DNA of 9,201 bases from positions 1 through 9,201 of the forward strand of contig JAOBWK010000005.1 in NCBI GenBank assembly GCA_025463305.1. The letters run 5' to 3'. The number at the start of each line of letters is the position of its first letter. Within the stretch, counting starts at the first letter, position 1. Below the pieces are notes generated by a model. That model ran no database searches, was not told the DNA's origin, and was given only the letters and a program-made list of their open reading frames with translations. A program made the position numbers and the translations under genes. The stretch is from Ilumatobacteraceae bacterium. GTDB lineage: Bacteria > Actinomycetota > Acidimicrobiia > Acidimicrobiales > Ilumatobacteraceae. Shown piece by piece: positions 1 through 6,502 of the stretch.

Positions 1-173
<173 letters not shown>

Positions 174-175
174 GA

Positions 176-1012
176 TTACCTCCGACCCTTGCTGGTACGG
201 CGGCGGCGAACGATGAGGTCCTGCGACGCCTTCTTCTTGTTGCGAGTACGACCCTCGGGCTTGCCCCATGGGGACACGGGCGGGCGACCGCCCGACGTGC
301 GGCCCTCGCCACCACCCAGGGGGTGGTCGACGGGGTTCATGGCCACACCACGGGTCTGCGGGCGGATGCCCTTCCAGCGGTTGCGACCGGCCTTGCCGAT
401 GGTGACGAGCTCGTGCTCGCTGTTGCCGACCTCGCCGACGGTTGCCCGGCAGTCGATCAGCACGCGGCGCATCTCGGTGGAGGGCAGGCGCACGGTGGCG
501 AACTGGCCGTCCTTGGCGACGAGCTGGACGGCCATGCCGGCGGAGCGAGCCATCTTGCCGCCGCCACCGGGGCGCAGCTCGACGTTGTGGATGACGGTAC
601 CGACCGGCATGAAGCGCATCGGCATCGCGTTGCCCGGCTTGACATCGCTGCCCTGGCCGCTCTGCACGTGATCGCCGACGTTGAGGTTCTTCGGCGCCAG
701 AATGTACGCCTTCTCGCCGTCTGCGTAGTGCAGGAGGGCGATGCGGCAGGTGCGGTTGGGGTCGTACTCGATGGCGGCGACCTTGGCGATGACGCCGTCC
801 TTGGTGCGCTTGAAGTCGATGATGCGGTACTGGCGCTTGTGCCCGCCGCCGATGTGGCGCGAGGTCTTGCGACCGTGCACGTTGCGACCGCCCGAGCGGG
901 TGCGGGGGGCGAGGAGCGACTTCTCGGGGGTCGACTTGGTGACCTCGGAGAAGTCCGGCGACGTCTGGAAGCGACGTCCGGCGCTGGTGGGTTTGCGTGA
1001 GCGAATGGCCAT
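176..1012 (-). CDS. rplB: 50S ribosomal protein L2
   Basis: 278-residue L2, the usual length (273-280). It binds 23S rRNA near the peptidyl-transferase centre and supports subunit association. The start at 1010-1012 gives [14 protein letters not shown], the normal L2 N-terminus; the reading frame stays open far upstream, but that extension is out-of-frame L23/L4 sequence. Signatures seen: [19 protein letters not shown] (51-69), EYDPNR (82-87), [11 protein letters not shown] (149-159), [10 protein letters not shown] (188-197) and [14 protein letters not shown] (225-238). The essential histidine (E. coli mature H229) is kept as H230, but the second His two residues on, common in other bacteria, is Leu232, and the usual RHPVSPWG motif reads RPPVSPWG. 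An AGGAG-type site (1025-1029) lies 12 nt before the start, in the 20-nt gap after rplW. The stop is TAA. Confidence 0.98.
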   Translation of the reverse strand: MAIRSRKPTSAGRRFQTSPDFSEVTKSTPEKSLLAPRTRSGGRNVHGRKTSRHIGGGHKRQYRIIDFKRTKDGVIAKVAAIEYDPNRTCRIALLHYADGEKAYILAPKNLNVGDHVQSGQGSDVKPGNAMPMRFMPVGTVIHNVELRPGGGGKMARSAGMAVQLVAKDGQFATVRLPSTEMRRVLIDCRATVGEVGNSEHELVTIGKAGRNRWKGIRPQTRGVAMNPVDHPLGGGEGRTSGGRPPVSPWGKPEGRTRNKKKASQDLIVRRRRTSKGRR

Positions 1013-1032
1013 GACTGGTTCTTTCTCCTGGC

Positions 1033-1323
1033 TCAGTTCTCGAACAGCGGGATGTCGTCGCCGGCGGCGAGTGTGACGATGGCCCGCTTGGTGTCGGGCT
1101 TGCGGCCCAGACGGTTGTTCTTGCGGGCACGGGTGACCTTGCCCGGGCGGTTGAGCGTGTTCACCTTGACGACCTTGACGCCCCAGATGGACTCGACGGC
1201 GTCGTGGATCTCGGGCTTGCTGGCGCTCGGGTGCACGATGAACGTGTAGACGCTCTGCTCGATGAGCGCGTAGCTCTTCTCCGAGACCACCGGAGCGATG
1301 ATGATGTCGCGGGGATCTTTCAT
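1033..1323 (-). CDS. rplW: 50S ribosomal protein L23
   Basis: 96-residue L23, typical length. It binds domain III of 23S rRNA at the exit-tunnel mouth, where trigger factor and SRP dock. The protein opens [20 protein letters not shown], the conserved L23 start with the PVVSEKS motif at 11-17. It continues with [14 protein letters not shown] and the internal VNTLNRPGK (54-62) typical of the family. The ATG (1321-1323) overlaps the rplD stop by four bases (ATGA), a classic translational-coupling arrangement. There is only a weak GAGAG-like purine stretch upstream, so re-initiation from rplD is the likely route. A 20-nt gap separates its stop from rplB. Confidence 0.98.
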   Translation of the reverse strand: MKDPRDIIIAPVVSEKSYALIEQSVYTFIVHPSASKPEIHDAVESIWGVKVVKVNTLNRPGKVTRARKNNRLGRKPDTKRAIVTLAAGDDIPLFEN

Positions 1324-2243
1324 GACTCGTCACTCTCTTCTGCGTCGGCTGCCTTGGCGCCCGGCTTGGAGAAGCCGGCGGCCTCGGCGGCTGCCTCGGT
1401 GGCGAACCAGACCTCGGCGACCGTGGACTTGTAGTAGCGGCTGCCCGGCACGTGGTAGAGGTTCGACTGGGCGTTGCCCTTGATCTCGAAGCCCTCCGGC
1501 GCGACCGACGCATCCTCGAGCGGGGCGTGGCTGCCGGGCCCATTGGGGCCGTCTGCCTGGGTCTTGGCCGCCTTGGCGCCAGCGCTGGCGGCGAACGTCT
1601 TGCGCTCGCCGGCGGACTTGCCGAGCGGGCCACCCACCGGGAGGTTGTCGCTGGTGAACACGATGGTCTCGTTGCAGAGCACGTCGTAGGCGTTCAGCTC
1701 GCCGACCTCGATCAGCTGGACGTTGCCGAGGTTGCGGAAGCTCTTGACCGTGTTGACGTCTTCGCGACCGTGGACGACCAGGACGGAGCCGGTGATGCCG
1801 AGCGTGCCCAGGGCAGCGACGGCGGCCTTGGTGCTCGGTGCGTCGAAGCCCCAGCTGTCGACGACGACGACCTTGCCCTCGTTGGCGCGGTCGGACAGTG
1901 CCGAGCGCAGCGCGAGCTTGATCATCTTCTTGGGCGTCTTCTGGCTGTACTTGCGCGGCTTCGGTCCGAGGGCGACACCACCACCGCTGAAGTGCGGGGC
2001 GCGGGTCGAGCCCTGGCGGGCGTTGCCGGTGCCCTTCTGCTTGAAGGGCTTCTTGCCGCCGCCACTGACTTCGGCGCGGGTCTTGGTGGACTGCGTGCCC
2101 GCACGGCGGTGGGCGAGCTGCGCCGTGACCACCTGGTGCATCACGGGCACGTTCGGCTGGGTGCCGAACACGTCGGCGTCGAGCTCGACGGTGCCGGACT
2201 TGCCACCCTTGCCGGTGACGTTGCTGAGCGTTACGGAAGGCAT
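1320..2243 (-). CDS. rplD: 50S ribosomal protein L4 with C-terminal sunset-like extension
   Basis: 307 residues, about 90-100 longer than ordinary bacterial L4 (about 200-220). L4 binds 23S rRNA, lines the exit tunnel and, in some bacteria, represses its own operon. The core is residues 1 to about 205. It contains [31 protein letters not shown] (36-66), the tunnel-loop region with [16 protein letters not shown] (68-83), and the [22 protein letters not shown] helix/strand segment (168-189). A low-complexity linker of Ala, Gly and Pro (about 206-248) leads to a second module (about 249-293) starting [20 protein letters not shown], and an acidic tail ends in EESDES. The module resembles the small domain that NCBI names the sunset domain (IKGN...YHVPG..YY...FATEAEA.AAG); this is from memory. 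AAGGGGAAG upstream is a good ribosome-binding site, and the start is 4 nt after rplC. Confidence 0.97.
   Translation of the reverse strand: MPSVTLSNVTGKGGKSGTVELDADVFGTQPNVPVMHQVVTAQLAHRRAGTQSTKTRAEVSGGGKKPFKQKGTGNARQGSTRAPHFSGGGVALGPKPRKYSQKTPKKMIKLALRSALSDRANEGKVVVVDSWGFDAPSTKAAVAALGTLGITGSVLVVHGREDVNTVKSFRNLGNVQLIEVGELNAYDVLCNETIVFTSDNLPVGGPLGKSAGERKTFAASAGAKAAKTQADGPNGPGSHAPLEDASVAPEGFEIKGNAQSNLYHVPGSRYYKSTVAEVWFATEAAAEAAGFSKPGAKAADAEESDES
1365..1499 (-). other. Sunset-like domain encoded at the 3' end of rplD
   Basis: This segment encodes L4 residues 249-293. The visible pattern is PEGFEIKGN, then YHVPGSRYY at 263-271, then [16 protein letters not shown] at 276-291. That pattern (IKGN, YH-PG, YY, FATE, A-AAG) is what I recall of sunset domains found as tails of nucleases and surface proteins in Bacillota and in stand-alone actinobacterial proteins. 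No function is established to my knowledge. The linker before it is rich in Ala/Gly/Pro, as expected of a flexible tether. The assignment is from memory of sequence patterns, not from a search. Confidence 0.7.
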
Positions 2244-2247
2244 GTGC

Positions 2248-2886
2248 TCACTTCCCCTTCACGGCGTTGCGGACGATCACGACGCCACCGTTCGGGCCGG
2301 GAACCGAGCCCTTGACGAGCAGCAGGCCGCGCTCGAGGTCGGCTTCGACGATCTCCAGGTTGAGCGTGGTGACCTGCTCGTTGCCCATCTGGCCGGCCAT
2401 CTTCAGACCCTTGAGCACGCGGCCCGGGTAGCTGCAGGAGCCGATCGAGCCGGGGGCACGGTGGTGCTTGTGGTTACCGTGGCTGGCGCCCTGGCCCTTG
2501 AAGTTGTGACGCTTCATGACGCCGGCGGTGCCCTTGCCACGGCTGATCGCGGTGACGTCGACCTTCTGACCCTTGGTCAGGGTGTCGACCGCGATCTCCT
2601 GGCCGACGGAGAAACCGTCGACGTTCTCGAGGCGCAGCTCGACGAGGCGACGCCCGGGGGCGACACCCGCCTTGACGAAGTGGCCCGCCTCGGGCTTGGA
2701 GAGCTTCTTGGCATCCTTGGTCCCGTAGGTGACCTGGAGTGCGGTGTATCCATCGCGTTCGGTGGTCTTGACTTGGACCACGCGGGCCGGCTCGACGCGC
2801 AGGACGGTGACGGGGACGATGCGATTGTCCTCGGCCCACACCTGGGTCATGCCGACTTTCTCGCCGACGATCGCTTGTTGTGCCAT
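2248..2886 (-). CDS. rplC: 50S ribosomal protein L3
   Basis: 212-residue L3, normal length. It is an early 23S rRNA assembly protein with a central loop reaching the peptidyl-transferase centre. The start at 2884-2886 gives [17 protein letters not shown], matching the family's (K)GMTQ start. The frame is open about 80 codons further upstream, but that stretch is the non-coding leader. Signatures seen: [22 protein letters not shown] (116-137), containing Gln132, the position methylated by PrmB in other bacteria; HHRAPGSIG (141-149); and [20 protein letters not shown] (154-173). AAAAGG lies 8 nt before the ATG. It is the first gene of this ribosomal cluster because rpsJ, its normal upstream neighbour, lies about 5.9 kb away. 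The stop is 4 nt before rplD. Confidence 0.98.
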   Translation of the reverse strand: MAQQAIVGEKVGMTQVWAEDNRIVPVTVLRVEPARVVQVKTTERDGYTALQVTYGTKDAKKLSKPEAGHFVKAGVAPGRRLVELRLENVDGFSVGQEIAVDTLTKGQKVDVTAISRGKGTAGVMKRHNFKGQGASHGNHKHHRAPGSIGSCSYPGRVLKGLKMAGQMGNEQVTTLNLEIVEADLERGLLLVKGSVPGPNGGVVIVRNAVKGK

Positions 2887-2909
2887 GGCGGCAGCCTTTT
2901 CATCCGGAG

Positions 2910-2925
2910 GAACCCGTTGGGGTTC
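2910..2925 (-). promoter_or_regulatory. Leader hairpin next to the rplC ribosome-binding site
   Basis: Arms GAACCC and GGGTTC pair perfectly around a 4-nt loop. It lies about 14 nt upstream of the AAAAGG ribosome-binding site of rplC, close enough to influence ribosome access if stabilised. Short, so chance occurrence is possible. Confidence 0.4.
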
Positions 2926-2941
2926 ATGGTGGGTACGAGGC

Positions 2942-2994
2942 TGGTGCCCAGTTGCACCTGCATGGAATTGACCAGCGGCAGGATGCGGGCACCA
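2942..2994 (-). promoter_or_regulatory. Long interrupted hairpin in the rplC leader
   Basis: The outer stem TGGTGCCC/GGGCACCA (2942-2949 with 2987-2994) is perfect over 8 bp. Inside it GCA (2954-2956) pairs with TGC (2984-2986), CCTGC (2957-2961) with GCAGG (2978-2982), and TGG (2963-2965) with CCA (2972-2974). A 4-nt asymmetric bulge and a single-base bulge lie between the stems. The internal-loop architecture is typical of protein-binding RNA rather than of a terminator. Confidence 0.55.
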
Positions 2995-3003
2995 TTCACG
3001 CAA

Positions 3004-3032
3004 ATGCTCCGAGGGCGCAGCCCACGGAGCAT
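3004..3032 (-). promoter_or_regulatory. Two-part perfect hairpin in the rplC leader
   Basis: The outer arms ATGCTCCG and CGGAGCAT (8 bp) are followed by a single symmetric mismatch (3012 with 3024, U-U in the transcript). Then come four more pairs, GGGC/GCCC, and a 3-nt loop. No T-run follows on the minus strand (next bases TTGCGT), arguing against an intrinsic terminator. Confidence 0.6.
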
Positions 3033-3057
3033 CGAGATCAGGTTGTGCCGTGCAGTT

Positions 3058-3077
3058 CCCGGAAGCGGACTTCCGGG
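3058..3077 (-). promoter_or_regulatory. Perfect 8-bp hairpin in the rplC leader
   Basis: Arms CCCGGAAG and CTTCCGGG pair completely around a 4-nt loop (TCCG on the minus strand). It could alternatively serve as a terminator-like structure for the dehydrogenase gene ending at 3210, but no T-run follows. Confidence 0.55.
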
Positions 3078-3144
3078 CGGACACGGACTTCGATTGCAAC
3101 TCGTGATCGTTCGACCCTCGCGGGCCTGCGAACACAAGCAGGAA

Positions 3145-3173
3145 ACTCTATCCGCCGCTCCGGCGCGATTCCA
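3145..3173 (-). promoter_or_regulatory. Candidate promoter for the rplC operon
   Basis: On the minus strand TAGAGT (3145-3150) resembles a -10 hexamer (fits TANNNT). TGGAAT (3168-3173) lies exactly 17 bp upstream as a weak -35. It falls in the gap after the dehydrogenase stop codon (3210) and would start transcription near 3138. Matches are partial (4/6 and 3/6), so confidence is limited. Confidence 0.4.
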
Positions 3174-3209
3174 CCGCCCGACCGGCGATGTTTCGCGCGG
3201 TCGTGGCGC

Positions 3210-4247
3210 TCAGCCGATCTCGCTGATGGCGACGACCCGGCCCTCGCGCACCGAGGTCTTCGCGGCGATGCCGATCACCAGCGGCGCGCGACCGTCGGCG
3301 GCGCTGACGGGCGACGGACCGCCCTGGGCGACGAACTGCACGAACGCCTCCCACTGCCGCACGTACGCGGTGGCGTAGCGATCGATGAAGAAGTGCGGGA
3401 TCGGTGCCGTGAGCTCGCCGGCGGCGGTCCGCGTCGATCCGCCGTGGCGGGCGACGTTGTCGCTGGACGCCACGCCGCCCGAGCCGAAGGCCTCGACCCG
3501 CTGGTCGTAGCCGTAGACGGCCTGGCGGCTGTTGTCGATGGTGGTGATGGCGCCGTTGGCGTGGGTGAGGATCACCACCGCGGTGTCGACGTCGCCCACG
3601 GCACCGATGGCGGGGTCCACCCGCACCGCGGCCTGGGCGTAGACGTGGGTGACCTCGCTGCCCGTGACGAACCGGGCCATGTCGAAGTCGTGCGAGGTCA
3701 TGTCGAGGAAGATCCCGCCGGACACCTCGATGTACGAGATCGGGGGTGGTGCGGGGTCCCGGCTGGTGATGCGCACCACGTGCACCTCGCCGACGGCGCC
3801 GCTGACGACCGCGTCGCGGACCGATGCGTGACCGGGGTCGAAGCGACGGTTGAACCCGATCTGGATCGGGACGCCCGCTGCGCTCACCGCGGCCATCGCC
3901 CGATCGACCGCGCCGAGGTCCAGTGACACGGGCTTCTCGCAGAAGATCGCCTTGCCCGACCGAGCGGCGGCGACCAGCAGCCGCTCGTGGGTGTCGGTGC
4001 TGGTGCAGATCGCGACGGCGTCGACGTCGGCGGATCCGAACACCTCGTCGGCATCGGACGTGAACGGGACACCGAGCGCCGTGCCGACCCTGGCGGCCGC
4101 CTCGACATCGATGTCCTGGACGAACGCGAGCACGGCGCCCGGCACCTGATGGGCGACGATCTCGGCGTGCATCCGGCCGATCCTGCCGACGCCGAGCACG
4201 GCGATCCGCAGTGGTGCCGTCGGCCGGGTCATCGGGTTGGCGGACAT
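3210..4247 (-). CDS. Gfo/Idh/MocA-family NAD(P)-dependent dehydrogenase, inositol 2-dehydrogenase-like
   Basis: 345 residues from the chosen ATG at 4247, close to the family's usual 330-350. The N-terminal Rossmann fold has IAVLGVGRIGRMHA (15-28) for dinucleotide binding. The catalytic-site motif CEKPVSLD (103-110) contains Lys105, and GFNRRFDPGH lies at 131-140. SGGIFLDMTSHDFDMARF (176-193) supplies Asp182 and His186, matching the Lys/Asp/His set of Bacillus IolG. It most probably oxidises myo-inositol or a related polyol/sugar, but substrate cannot be fixed from sequence and no inositol catabolism genes are nearby. Starts at 4259 and 4232 are also possible; none has a strong ribosome-binding site. 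It follows the crotonase gene by 43 nt on the same strand, probably co-transcribed. It is the last gene before the rplC leader. Confidence 0.9.
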   Translation of the reverse strand: MSANPMTRPTAPLRIAVLGVGRIGRMHAEIVAHQVPGAVLAFVQDIDVEAAARVGTALGVPFTSDADEVFGSADVDAVAICTSTDTHERLLVAAARSGKAIFCEKPVSLDLGAVDRAMAAVSAAGVPIQIGFNRRFDPGHASVRDAVVSGAVGEVHVVRITSRDPAPPPISYIEVSGGIFLDMTSHDFDMARFVTGSEVTHVYAQAAVRVDPAIGAVGDVDTAVVILTHANGAITTIDNSRQAVYGYDQRVEAFGSGGVASSDNVARHGGSTRTAAGELTAPIPHFFIDRYATAYVRQWEAFVQFVAQGGPSPVSAADGRAPLVIGIAAKTSVREGRVVAISEIG

Positions 4248-4290
4248 GGCGCTCAGCATGCCGCCGAGAGCCACGGTTGAGGCACCCGCG

Positions 4291-5064
4291 TCAGAGACCG
4301 GCGCCGTGCCGCCCTGCGCCGGACGCGAACCGTCGTGCGCCGTCGGCCGTCTCGCCGCTGTTGATGACGTCGAGACCGCGTCGGGTCTCGTTGGCGAGGG
4401 CGTCGGCGAGCGGCAGGTCCCACTGCTCGTACGACGACAGCCGGTCGCTGCGCATGCACCCCTGTGGGAACGCGGCGATGCCGGCGGCGAGCTCCATCGC
4501 CCCCGCGAGCGCACCACCCGGTTCGGTCAGACGGTTGGCCAGGCCGAGCCGCTGGGCCTCGTCGCCGCTCACGCCCCGCCCGGTGAGGATCAGGTCGAGC
4601 GCATGGCTGTGTCCGAGCAATCGTGTCAGCCGGACGGTCCCGCCATCCACCAGCGGGACACCCCAGCGGCGGCAGTAGACGCCGAACACGGCGTCGCGGG
4701 CGGCGACGCGAAGGTCGCACCACGCCGCCAATTCGAGGCCGCCGGCCACGGCGAAGCCCTCGACGGCGGCGACGACGGGCTTGGTCAGCAGCATGCGGGT
4801 CGGGCCCATCGGGCCGTCGGCGGACACGTCGAGATCCACCCGGTTGGCGCGGTTGCTCGTCATCGCCTTGAGGTCGGCGCCGGCGCAGAACGTGCCGGCA
4901 GCACCCGTGAGGATCGCGACGTGCAGCGCCGGGTCGGCCTCGAAGCGCCGGAACGCGTCGGCGAGCATGACCCCGGTGGGCCCGTCGACCGCGTTGCGCG
5001 CCTCGGGCCGGTTGATCGTGACGACGGCGACCGGGCCTGCGGTCTCGAACAGGACTGCGCTCAT
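4291..5064 (-). CDS. Crotonase / enoyl-CoA hydratase family protein with atypical active site
   Basis: 257 residues, standard crotonase length. The start at 5062-5064 (MSAVLFETAGPVAVVTINRPEARN) fits the family; the longer frame upstream overlaps the preceding gene. Oxyanion-hole segments are present: TFCAGADLKAM (58-68) and VEGFAVAGGLELAAWCDLRVA (101-121). At the position of the first catalytic glutamate of classical enoyl-CoA hydratases (PE in FGQPE) this protein has FGVYCRRWG (127-135). The second position (EMVLTG in rat) reads DLILTG with Asp157. Hydratase activity is therefore doubtful; other crotonase reactions on acyl-CoA thioesters are possible. I recall a CRRxGVPLxDGGT subgroup annotated generically as EchA in actinobacteria. 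The start is 10 nt downstream of the methyltransferase-rhodanese stop, indicating an operon. Confidence 0.9.
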   Translation of the reverse strand: MSAVLFETAGPVAVVTINRPEARNAVDGPTGVMLADAFRRFEADPALHVAILTGAAGTFCAGADLKAMTSNRANRVDLDVSADGPMGPTRMLLTKPVVAAVEGFAVAGGLELAAWCDLRVAARDAVFGVYCRRWGVPLVDGGTVRLTRLLGHSHALDLILTGRGVSGDEAQRLGLANRLTEPGGALAGAMELAAGIAAFPQGCMRSDRLSSYEQWDLPLADALANETRRGLDVINSGETADGARRFASGAGRHGAGL

Positions 5065-5074
5065 CTCGCGGACC

Positions 5075-6133
5075 CTACGCCGGATCGACCCACCGGTCGA
5101 CGGCCTGTTGATCCACGGCCTCATGGGCGACGGCCTCATGGGCGATCGCGAGTCCGGCGCGCCGCCAAGCGGCGAAGCCGCCGATCAGGTCGGTGGCGTT
5201 CGGGTGACCCAGGCGCTGCAGGTTCGCTGCGGCGAGGCTCGACGAGTAGCCATCGGTGCACACCACCACGATGCGCCGCGCTGTCTCGGCCACGGTCGGG
5301 TCGGAGTAGCCACTCGCGCTGTCGATGCGCCACTCCAGCACGGTGCGCGGCAGGTGCACGCTGCCGGGGATCCACCCGTTGGCGGCGCGGTCGTTGCCGG
5401 CACGGGTGTCGACCACCACCGTTCCGTCACCGACCGCCAGCGCGGTGGCGAGCTCGGCCGGCGAGATCCGCTGCAGCCCCGCCCGCGCCTCGGCGAGGAG
5501 GTCGTGCACGGTGAACCGGTCGGTGCGGCGGTGGACCGACACGTGGTAGCCCCCGCCCGCGAACGGCTCGCCCGTCCAGGTCGCGAAGCGCGACTCCGAC
5601 GTGAGCCCGCTCGCCGCGCAGTGCTCGTCCCATTCGGCCAACGTGTAGCCGCCGCGCTCCAGGCTGAACCCGGCCACGAGCGCTCCCCCGGGCAGCAGGT
5701 GCTGGGCCAGGTTGTGGACGATGAGCCGGCGGTCCTCGGGCTCGCAGAACAGCATCACGTTTCCCGGCATCGCGATCAGATCGAAGCGCCGAGCGAGCTG
5801 CATCCGGGCGAGGTCGTCGACCAGCCACGGACGATCCGGCGCCTTGCGCACCGCTGCAGCCACCATGTCGGCATCGAGATCGACCCCGGTGACGTCGAAG
5901 CCCCGTCGGGCCAATTCGATCGCGATGCGCCCGGTCCCGCAACCGGCGTCGAGCACGGCGGTCGGCGACATCGCGGCGATGAAGTCGGCCTCCCCGTGCA
6001 CATCGTTGCCGGCGGCGGCCATTCGCTCGAACCGCGCGTCGTAGTCGGCGATGTCGATGTCGCGCCGCCACTGCACCCAGCGCGGCGACACCACCGCGGC
6101 GTTCGGGAACTCGGCGTCGTCCACCGCGGGCAT
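5075..6133 (-). CDS. Class I SAM-dependent methyltransferase fused to a rhodanese domain
   Basis: 352 residues from the ATG at 6133. The N-terminal half (about 1-203) is a Rossmann methyltransferase. Motif I is VLDAGCGTGRIAIELARRG (60-78), with acidic Asp85 in VTGVDLDADM for the ribose hydroxyls and GNVMLF (124-129) following. It ends in a YHVSVHRR stretch that, from memory, closes related stand-alone actinobacterial methyltransferases. The C-terminal half (about 206-330) is a rhodanese: VVVDTRAGNDRAANGWIPGSVHL (239-261), an active-site loop VCTDGYSSS (291-299) with Cys292, and the closing IGGFAAWRRAGL. The catalytic Cys suggests sulfurtransferase ability. Substrate unknown; a sulfur-linked methylation is speculation. 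The tail carries a pentapeptide repeat. Starts considered: GTG 6145, ATG 6133, GTG 6124; no ribosome-binding site precedes any. It heads the three-gene minus-strand set. Confidence 0.88.
   Translation of the reverse strand: MPAVDDAEFPNAAVVSPRWVQWRRDIDIADYDARFERMAAAGNDVHGEADFIAAMSPTAVLDAGCGTGRIAIELARRGFDVTGVDLDADMVAAAVRKAPDRPWLVDDLARMQLARRFDLIAMPGNVMLFCEPEDRRLIVHNLAQHLLPGGALVAGFSLERGGYTLAEWDEHCAASGLTSESRFATWTGEPFAGGGYHVSVHRRTDRFTVHDLLAEARAGLQRISPAELATALAVGDGTVVVDTRAGNDRAANGWIPGSVHLPRTVLEWRIDSASGYSDPTVAETARRIVVVCTDGYSSSLAAANLQRLGHPNATDLIGGFAAWRRAGLAIAHEAVAHEAVDQQAVDRWVDPA
5115..5144 (+). repeat. Tandem 15-bp direct repeat (two perfect copies)
   Basis: ACGGCCTCATGGGCG occurs twice head to tail. 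On the minus strand it encodes the pentapeptide AHEAV twice near the C-terminus of the methyltransferase-rhodanese protein. A degenerate third unit (DQQAV) follows. The unit length keeps the frame, as expected of replication slippage. Confidence 0.9.
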
Positions 6134-6143
6134 CGTACGATGC
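6130..6143. promoter_or_regulatory. 14-bp perfect palindrome between divergent genes; possible paired leaderless promoters
   Basis: GCATCGTACGATGC is a perfect inverted repeat lying between the divergent starts of the methyltransferase-rhodanese and VOC genes. It contains TACGAT on both strands (6136-6141 plus; 6137-6132 minus), a TANNNT-type -10. On the plus strand ATG 6148 is 6 nt past it; on the minus strand GTG 6124 is 7 nt past it. Neither start has a Shine-Dalgarno sequence. That spacing fits leaderless transcripts, common in actinobacteria. Alternatively it is an operator. No clear -35 is seen on either side. Confidence 0.5.
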
Positions 6144-6147
6144 ACCG

Positions 6148-6502
6148 ATGGGCGAACTGCGCGTCGTACGGCACACCGATCGCTTCGCGGAGGGTTGTCA
6201 CTTCTACGGCGAGGTGCTCGGCTGGCCGCTCACCACATCGTGGGACGAACCGTCGCCGGGCCGGATCTACGGCCATGGCGACTCCGCGCGAGTCGAGCTG
6301 TTGCCGGTGGACGATCCGGCGCCGACCAGTGGCACGTACATCGCCGTCGAGGTTCGACGACGTCACGGCCGTCCATGCCGCTGTCGTTGCTGCCGGGATC
6401 ACGATCTCCCAGCCGATCGCCGATCAACCGTGGGGCCATCGCAACTTCGGCGTGGTGGACCCGACGGGCCTCACCGTCGTCTTCTTCGAGGTGACCGAGT
6501 GA
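6148..6502 (+). pseudogene. VOC (glyoxalase/bleomycin-resistance fold) protein, frameshifted
   Basis: Read as one VOC-fold protein of about 117 residues only if one base is removed. From ATG 6148 the first frame gives MGELRVVRHTDRFAEGCHFY, then GEVLGW and finally SGTYIAVEV, up to about 6353. From there the homologous sequence continues in the next frame: DDVTAVHAAVVAAG, then GHRNFGVVDPTGLTVVFFEV, ending with TGA at 6500-6502. Deleting one of the two T bases at 6353-6354 restores GAG GTC GAC GAC GTC (EVDDV), a typical VOC stretch. VOC proteins include glyoxalases, dioxygenases and drug-binding proteins; the exact role is unknown. The disruption may be a true mutation, a sequencing error or a slip site. 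It overlaps the downstream dioxygenase start by 4 nt. Confidence 0.8.

Larger units (their letters stand above)
2887..3138 (-). promoter_or_regulatory. Structured 5' leader of the rplC operon
   Basis: About 250 nt without a convincing gene between a candidate transcription start near 3138 and the rplC ATG. On the minus strand it folds, by inspection, into four hairpins in order: 3077-3058 (8-bp perfect stem), 3032-3004 (8+4 bp), 2994-2942 (long interrupted stem) and 2925-2910 (6 bp, 4-nt loop, just before the ribosome-binding site). None is followed by a T-run, so they do not look like ordinary terminators. A leader ahead of the L3-L4-L23-L2 genes is where ribosomal-protein autoregulation, for example by L4, would be expected. 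That role is inference, and I recognise no named leader family in it. Confidence 0.6.

Noticed and set aside
176..1633. 485-codon open frame that would give L2 a 200-residue N-terminal extension
   Set aside because: The extension overlaps rplW and rplD in another frame and has shadow composition; L2 starts normally at 1012.
2248..3135. Longer L3 starting upstream in the leader
   Set aside because: The normal L3 N-terminus begins at 2886 with a suitable ribosome-binding site. The upstream sequence is full of hairpins and has no protein similarity I recognise.
2847..3137. Possible leader peptide or small protein overlapping the rplC start
   Set aside because: It overlaps rplC by about 40 bases in another frame, has no ribosome-binding site at its TTG start, and its composition follows the RNA stems.
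3125..3142. 5-bp hairpin with arms CCTGC/GCAGG
   Set aside because: It would straddle the predicted transcription start near 3138, so it is probably not transcribed intact, and it is too short to support alone.
1723..3378. 551-codon open frame on the plus strand across rplD, rplC and the leader
   Set aside because: It is antisense to certain ribosomal genes and has no family motif. Long antisense frames are expected in high-GC DNA.
4781..6502. 573-codon open frame on the plus strand antisense to the crotonase and methyltransferase
   Set aside because: Only its last 50 or so codons are real, as the second half of the frameshifted VOC gene; the rest is antisense shadow.
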